Assembly (NCBI GenBank): GCA_010015655.1
Contig: ML976734.1
Span: forward strand, 1 to 64,000
Direction: 5' to 3'
Origin: Bimuria novae-zelandiae CBS 107.79
Lineage: Eukaryota > Ascomycota > Dothideomycetes > Pleosporales > Didymosphaeriaceae
DNA length: 64,000 nt
Both the position numbers and the translations under genes were made by a program. Below are positions 57,960 to 64,000 of this stretch, one piece after another (within the stretch, counting starts at the first letter, position 1; the number at the start of each line of letters is the position of its first letter). Under the pieces are notes generated by a model, which worked only from the letters and a program-made list of their open reading frames with translations, did no database searches and had not been told where the DNA came from.

Positions 57960-60414
57960 CAAATCTGATCTTTCCGTTAGTTAAATCTTTAAATTAAGTA
58001 AACCAAGTCCGCCTACATAATTTACTAAGCAAATCTAAATCTCTAAATAAATTTAATTTAAAGATTTAAAGGACTTATTTAGCTTAGATAAGTAGTTATA
58101 AGGGGTATAGTACTCTAGCTTAAGAGGTGTTATAATTAGCTTAACCTGCTAGGTTTAACACCGTGTTTAATATAAAACTTAGTAATTATAGCTTATTTTT
58201 AGCTTTATTATTTAACGTGTTAGCTATTATTACCTTACTTTTAGTATATTTACGTCTATTATAGTTAGCTTAACGCGTACTTTTTAGAGCTTTTACTTAC
58301 TTATTACTACTTGTATAGCCTATTATGCTACCTAAACGCGCTATTAATAAGCTAATACCTACTAAAAAAAGCTAGTAGTAGACACTAAAAGCGCGCTTAT
58401 AAGCCTACCTAACGCGCTATAGAGGGGGATAAACTACCTAAGCTACTTATAGGCACTACTAGCTAGTTAATTAAGCTATCTAAAATATAGCAAGTTATGC
58501 TATTACTACTATTATTACTATTATTTTAAGCTACTAAGCTAGTCACTGCTACCTTAAAAGCTACTAATAAGCTTCTTAGCTAGGTTATAGGCGCGCCTAA
58601 GTAGTCGTAGAAGCTTATAATAATAAAATTATAGGCGCTAGCAGCGCCGGAGGAGGTATTAGAGATAGCTATAGTAGCTATAATAGAGGAGGATAATAAT
58701 AAAAATATAGATAAGTTTAATAAGCGCGTTATAAATAACTTTAATAGTATTAACTAAAGTAAATTTAAGTAATTTTATAAGCCATCACGTATACTTATAA
58801 GTAAAAAAAGCTAGATTTTTAAATATAAATATTACGTCGCCCTAAAGTAGCAGGCTAGTATTAGCGATTTTAAGCCTAAACGCACCTTTTTTATATACTT
58901 TTAGTATTACTAATATACTTTAACTAGTAGTATTATTAAGGTTATAGCTGCTACGAGCTTGGTGGTAAAACACCTAAGGATTTAATAGTTAAGTTACTAC
59001 TTAATAAAGTATAGTAAGGTGCTAGTAGCGCTGCCTAGTAGGTAAAAGTTAATTATAAAGGCTATAAGAGCTAGTGTTAAAGTTAGTTAAAAAGTAGTTA
59101 ATAAGCTAAGTAATTTTAACGTATAAGGCTTTTAGCTTACTACTATAATATAGCTTATTAAAAATAATTACCTGCTACGCGAGTTTAAGACTCTAAGCTT
59201 TTAAAAAATATTATAGTTTACTAATTTAGTAGTAGAGGTAGCGTTTTAGTTAAGCTACGCTAATGTTATAAGGTTTATAATATATTTTTATTAATACGTT
59301 AAGCCTATTATAATTACTAAGCTGTCTACCGTAGTAAGTAAAGTATACATAACGTTCGACGGCTGGACAACTAAAGGCAACAAACGTGGCTTCTTTAGTG
59401 TTGTTACGCACTACGCCAACACTAATAGGAGGATTATAGACTTGCCTATCGCGCTGCTGGAGCTCGCTGGTGTGCACAGCGATGAGCGCATTGGTGAGAG
59501 TATCGCTGCGGTGCTCGCGACGTTTAGTATAACGCCGCAGAAGTTAGGTTACTTTATGTTGGATAACGCTGCAAACAACGATACTGCAGTCGAGTACTTA
59601 GCTCGTAGGTACGGCTTTATTGCCAGCCACCACCGCCTCCGTTGTGGCCCCCATACTCTCAACTTGGTTGGCCAAACTATTATATTTAGGAAGGATAAAG
59701 ACGCGTACGATAACGACCCGGCGCACGAGAAGGATAAAGAGCGCTTTATGCAAGAGTGGAGGAAAATAAGACCTTTTAGCGCGTTTCCAGACATCACAAA
59801 CTACATTAGTACGCTAAAATAATACTCTAATTTTACCTAATTTTAACGCCTTACGCAGGTTAATAATTCTACTAATAATAATAGCTTATTATTAGTTATA
59901 GTTAAAGCCTGCGTTACCTACTAGAATAGTTACTACGTAGCTTTTAAGCGTGGCTTACTTTTCTAACAACCTATTACTACTTATGCCTAGCACTATATTA
60001 GTTTAATAATTACTACTAACTATACTATACGCTAAAATAGTAATAAACTCTTACTTTTACTAGCTTAGATACAATTAGATAGGCTATTAGTAGTAAACTA
60101 GGTAGTAATAACTAAGTACGTAAATATTTTAAGGCCGCTTAAAGTTGCTATTAAGTAGCTTAAAGGTTATAATAAAAAGTAATATAAGCTTAATACTTAC
60201 TTTAGCGCACTCTATAAGGTTATTTTTACCTTTAAATAGTTAATTACTAGTTCTAAAAAGCACTTAGTTACTTATAGTAATATTAACTTTAAGTACGATA
60301 AAGCGATAAAGGACTATATAGCTATTAACCTACGCGCTACTATTATAAAACTTAAATACTATTACGCTAAACTAAGTAATTCCCTAGCTTATTATTGTAA
60401 GCAGCCTAGGGCTA
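57960..60414 (+). mobile_element. RIP-degraded hAT transposon, 3' part cut by a copia insertion
   Basis: A plus-strand hAT transposase runs through AT-rich sequence with stops in every frame. An N-terminal remnant begins near 58325; the recognisable catalytic core lies at 59337-59822; further RIP-mutated sequence to about 60410 contains LRATIIKLKYYYAKLSNS, near where the hAT C-terminal dimerisation domain should begin. At 60415 the sequence switches abruptly to the copia LTR. CpA is rare outside the core, TpA very common, and CpG retained. No intact protein is possible. Confidence 0.82.
59337..59822 (+). pseudogene. hAT transposase core in a RIP-free island
   Basis: An open frame of about 160 codons encodes a canonical fungal hAT segment: ITFDGWTTKGNKRGFFSVVT (with the first catalytic Asp region), LPIALLELAGVHSDERIGES, LGYFMLDNAANNDTAVEYLA (second Asp), and LRCGPHTLNLVGQ, ending RPFSAFPDITNYISTLK. 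The DNA is of normal composition with many CpA sites, while both flanks are saturated with TpA and stops. It is only a fragment of a protein and is not expected to be functional. Confidence 0.88.
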
Positions 60415-60544
60415 TGTCACATGACGACACTAGTCTCATGAGTCAGCTCGATTACTATAAACGAGCCTCTGATCACTCCATGTACACAGACACACAGAAC
60501 ACACACAATACACTACCTTTATACATACCACCCACCTGCTTACA
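60415..60544 (+). repeat. 5' LTR of the copia element (130 bp)
   Basis: Starts TGTCACATGACG and ends CTGCTTACA, so it has the TG...CA ends of LTRs, and is directly followed by the primer-binding site. The start coincides with the end of RIP-type hAT sequence. The partner LTR is not in the window, so the left limit is inferred. Confidence 0.7.
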
Positions 60545-60559
60545 GTTATGAGCCCGGCC
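60545..60559 (+). other. Primer-binding site matching the initiator tRNA-Met anticodon loop
   Basis: GTTATGAGCCCGGCC lies immediately after the LTR. GTTATGAGCCC is the exact complement of GGGCTCATAAC, the conserved anticodon stem-loop of eukaryotic initiator tRNA-Met (anticodon CAU). It does not start with TGG, so a tRNA 3'-CCA end is not the primer; a cleaved half-tRNA, as known for Drosophila copia, fits. Confidence 0.78.
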
Positions 60560-60638
60560 TAATCCGCACTCATATATATACATTGACTCCCTACCTACCT
60601 ACCTGTCGATCGAACCTACTCTATAGAGCGATCTCGCC

Positions 60639-61140
60639 ATGTCAAAGGCTATCTCGTCGATCATCCTTCAAGGGCCACACAACTGGGAACTATGGATCTA
60701 TACTGTTAAAAGGCTCGCAGAGGCTGGAGACGTATGGGGATATATCAATCCAGACCTGCCACATCCGTCGACACTAAACAAGCCTCTACAACCTACACAG
60801 ATCCATGCTGCCAACGACGACGGATCACCAGCAACAGAACCTACCCCTAAAGCTCAAGCGTAGTACAATCAAGACATAAGTCTCTACTATAGAGAGCTCA
60901 AAGAATACAGGCAAACTAAAGATAAGATTAGGCAGATTAAAGCGCATGTAGCTAATATAATTACGCAGGACCTAGTCTATTAAATTAAGGACTAAGAGTC
61001 CCTCCACGATCAGCTTAAGACTCTACAGGAGCTCTATAGTCCCACAATAGCTGATCGAGAATATTAGGTCCAGAAAGCATACAACACTGCTAAAGTTCTG
61101 CACGCTCGCAGAGAGAACCTCGAAGATTAGTGCAGCACAT
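60639..61140 (+). pseudogene. Copia gag remnant
   Basis: Starts with ATG 60639 and the copia gag pattern (GPHNWELWIYTVKRLAEAGDVW). It is open for 74 codons to a TAG at 60861-60863, then continues in frame as YNQDISLYYRELKEYRQTKDKI with further TAG/TAA stops. The first ~230 bp keep many CpA sites, so RIP is lighter here. Confidence 0.8.
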
Positions 61141-64000
61141 TCCTTGCTGCCTACAACAGGGCCAAACAACTCTAGCTACCAGAGACGCATGGCTACAGAC
61201 CACACAAGGATCTCATACGAGCTATTAAACAGATTGATCCTGGATACGCTGCTACTATCGCGATTACTATATTTAACGCAGAAGCAAGCTCCCACAACGA
61301 CTCTATGTAGCTAATATTACCTAATCTACTAGCTAGTTACCTACGCTACTATCGCACAACTATAACGAAATTAACCGCCTAGAGTGGAGCATTTGTAGCT
61401 ACATTAAATCAAGAAGAGTCTCCGTACAAACAAAACAGTAGAAAGAGATCTCGCCAGGACAAGCTATTAAAGCTATTAAAACCATGCCTCTGTAGAGACC
61501 CACACTACTAGGGACAGTGTCCGTACATCGACACCTCACTACGCAAAGGAGGATTTGTTAAAGACCCTAAAAAAGCCAAGAAAATAGCAGAGTTTAAAGC
61601 TAAGGATAAGAACGGCATATTAAACAAGATTTAGGAGAAGAATTAACGCTATAAGAAGCAGAGGACCCACAAGAGCTATATAGTAGAACTTAATTTAATA
61701 GAAATTAACGCAGGCGATGCACTTATAAGCGACCTTCTAAATAAGGTATATACTGTCTACTTATTAGTATTTAATAATTAGCTAGCGCACCGAAACTTCC
61801 CGCTTCTCTACTTATGGACGCTAGACCCCGCTACTGATATCCACATCTGCAACAATCCGACCGAGTTCCAATAGAAAGCTCCTGCATTACCTGACGATAT
61901 CGTACTTGCAGGCGGCACTGAGATGACTATCCAGGCATGGGGAGAAGTCAAGATACCTCTATCAACACCACAAGGACAAAAGAAAACAAAGCTTAAGAGT
62001 GTAGCCTTAATCCCTAGCTTTTTCACAAGCCTAGTCTCTCTAGCCCGGCTATCATCGTCAAACGTCCATTTTAACTCTGGCAGAAATGCACTATATCGAT
62101 CTAACTTATTAGGCTCACGAGTAGAAGACATCGCCACCCTTACTAGACTAGGTAGACACTAGCTAGTAGTCTATTAAACTAAACCTCTATCTACTTAATC
62201 CGCTCAGGCTCAGGCTTTTGCGACCTATTAATATTGGCTATAATACTCTACTCTATCGCCTAGACCAAGATCACTCAGCAAGTCTCAGCTCCATATACTA
62301 ATAGGACATCTAAGCAGTGACGCTATCGATTAACTACAGAATTACGTGATAGGTATATAGCCATCTACTAGATCTGCTCCTTAAACAATCGACTGCGAAG
62401 AATGCCTACAAAGCAAAGCACATCAAATCATCTCACGGCGAAATAGCCATGAGATTAGAGCCACAAGAGCCTTTAAAACTATTGCTATTAATCTTATTGA
62501 GCTTGATGCAAGAGCCTATAATGGCGACCAATACGTCTTCTATAGGTTTGATCTATTCTCGAAATTCCATTTCGTCTATACAATACCTAGACGGGACAAG
62601 CTTATGCTCCTGTCTATCATCAGACGACTAGATCAAATAATTAAACGAGAATTTAATATAACTGTCACCTTTCTCATCGCTGACAACGAGCGAGGATATG
62701 GCCTAACAGACGACTCTGCTAGAGACTACTGTTAGAGAAAAGGTATCAAGCTACTAATTAGAGCTCTATACACTAAGGAGCAAAACGGATTAGTAGAGCG
62801 CTCTAGCAGAAGTCTTATTAAAAGAAGTTATTTAATAAAGATTACTTTAAACCTACCTCTAACACTTAGCTCTAAAATCTACTCTATAGTAGTATACCTG
62901 CTTAATCGCACACCTACGCGATTACTAGGCTAAAAAACACCATTTAAAATCGCCTATAGTAAGAAACCGTCAATTGCTCACCTACGCGTCTATAGCTACT
63001 AAGTATACGCACTACGCAAGTAGATACCACGTATAGATAAGCTTAGTCCTCAAGCACTAGTAGGATATCTAGTTAGCTACGACTTGTCAAACATCTACTA
63101 GATCTAGATGCCTAAGGCGAGAAGTCAAGCACATAGAGGCAAAGTAATTCGTGTAAAAGACGTTACCTTTAGAGAAGACCTCTTCTATTAATTACATAAT
63201 AAAACAGATCCTCTCCTATAAGGCTCTAAGCTAGAGCAATTTACTTACAAGTATTAACTACCTTTAATGCGCAGCTAAGACAGCTCTATAGAAGATTTAT
63301 TAAAAGATAAGCTCACGTTAGATCTAGACTAGTCTAGCCAGACTATTGCTTTTACAGAACAAAGCTAATTAACGCAAAAAGAAACAATAATCTTATATTA
63401 AACTAGAAGTTATAATCTACAGCTTCTAACACCAAGTTAAACAGAGACTACTAAGGTTCACAGCAGCTCATAGGGCTCGCCTTATAACTACTCACCGCGC
63501 TTACTATCAGCTACGCCAGCCAGCCTACCTGTAATACCTATATCCTTAAGAAAGCGCAAGCGTCAAACATCAGACTCTGTTTCACAAATAGATTTAAACC
63601 AAGCAGAGAATTAAGAACTAATTAATAGTAACCTTCGTCGGTCTCACATACTACCTAAAGGGTTAACAAGATCTAGAAAGCTATCTTAGAAGAGTAGCAG
63701 CTTCTTTATTAACACATACTAGTCAGCATACGTAGCAGCCTTAGCTATAGCATTAAAAATACGATTTCACTACACCGAGCTACCTCCTGAGCCGCGTCTC
63801 TACAGAGATGTGATGAGGATACCATCTCTACACAAGGAAGGCTTTCTCCAGGCGATGCAACAAGAGATTAACAACGTGAAATGAAAAGGCACGTACGAGA
63901 GGATTACTTAGCAGGAGTTAAATCTATAAGACTAAGAAGTTCTCCTGTTAATGTGGGTCTTTAAGTTTAAGCTTAATAATTAAGAATACCTTACGAAATA

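Larger units (their letters stand above)
60415..64000 (+). mobile_element. Ty1/copia LTR retrotransposon, RIP-degraded, truncated by the window edge
   Basis: Order on the plus strand: short 5' LTR (60415-60544), primer-binding site, gag (from 60639), integrase (about 62400-63200) and reverse transcriptase (from about 63780). Gag begins MSKAISSIILQGPHNWELW. The integrase region still shows TKEQNGLVERSSRSLI, LLNRTPTRLLG and AHLRVYSY.VYALRK. The RT starts with LPPEPRLYRDVMRIPSLHKE and LLMWVFKFKLNN. Integrase before RT is the copia order. TAG/TAA stops are frequent after the gag start. The 3' LTR lies outside the window. Confidence 0.9.

Noticed and set aside
56560..57960. Terminal inverted repeats for the second Tc1-like element
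   Set aside because: Candidate words around 56580 and 57935 resemble each other only in direct orientation or by low complexity; no convincing inverted match was found.
1..64000. tRNA, rRNA or snRNA genes
   Set aside because: I saw no sequence with convincing tRNA A/B boxes or rRNA similarity; the tRNA-like match at 60545 is complementary to a tRNA and belongs to a retroelement primer site.

Overview
The window is a nuclear contig from a filamentous ascomycete (Pezizomycotina). Dothideomycetes is my best guess, but the sequence does not prove it. Supporting signs are short introns (44-151 bp) with GTRNGT donors and CTNAC/CTGAC branch points, single-copy fungal housekeeping genes (PPX1, MIM1, OXA1, KDM5/Lid2, SLX1, CDC8), an NRPS-like gene, and AT-rich transposon tracts in which CpA has largely become TpA while CpG survives, the signature of repeat-induced point mutation (RIP). 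There are two assembly gaps, 17893-18077 and 30095-30144.

Layout. 0.9-7.5 kb: a broken FAD-linked oxidase, an alpha/beta-hydrolase-fold protein without its catalytic triad, a truncated and broken P450, and a large secreted, probably cell-wall protein. 8.1-16.2 kb: exopolyphosphatase PPX1 and a conserved protein of about 1651 aa with an inferred GC-AG intron. 17.5-23.6 kb: a complete RIP-inactivated Tad-type LINE on the minus strand, bounded by a 15-bp target-site duplication. 25.0-33.3 kb: an A-T-C NRPS-like gene, a nonsense-broken EthD-like gene, a gapped hypothetical gene, a secreted SurE-type phosphatase and a Ca3427/NMT1-type binding-fold protein. 33.4-35.7 kb: a RIP-degraded piggyBac-like element with long terminal inverted repeats. 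35.9-40.1 kb: a broken flavin monooxygenase and a DUF3405 membrane protein. 41.2-56.3 kb: the housekeeping block of p47/Shp1 (SEP-UBX), MIM1, OXA1, KDM5, SLX1 and thymidylate kinase. An intact DD34E Tc1/mariner element sits between the p47 and MIM1 starts, and a decayed second one lies upstream of thymidylate kinase. 57.96-64.0 kb: a RIP-degraded hAT element with an unmutated 0.48-kb island, interrupted by a RIP-degraded Ty1/copia retrotransposon that runs off the window.

How it fits together. The housekeeping genes are intact, and all multi-exon models given here splice to whole codon numbers. The accessory oxidoreductases (FAD oxidase, P450, EthD, FMO) are each broken by nonsense codons that a single C:G-to-T:A transition can explain, so they look like a decayed metabolic repertoire around a surviving NRPS-like gene. 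The most distinctive signals are mobile-element ones: the LINE with exact ends, the RIP-free island inside the hAT element, the copia primer site matching the anticodon loop of initiator tRNA-Met, and the apparently functional Tc1 element splitting a divergent promoter.
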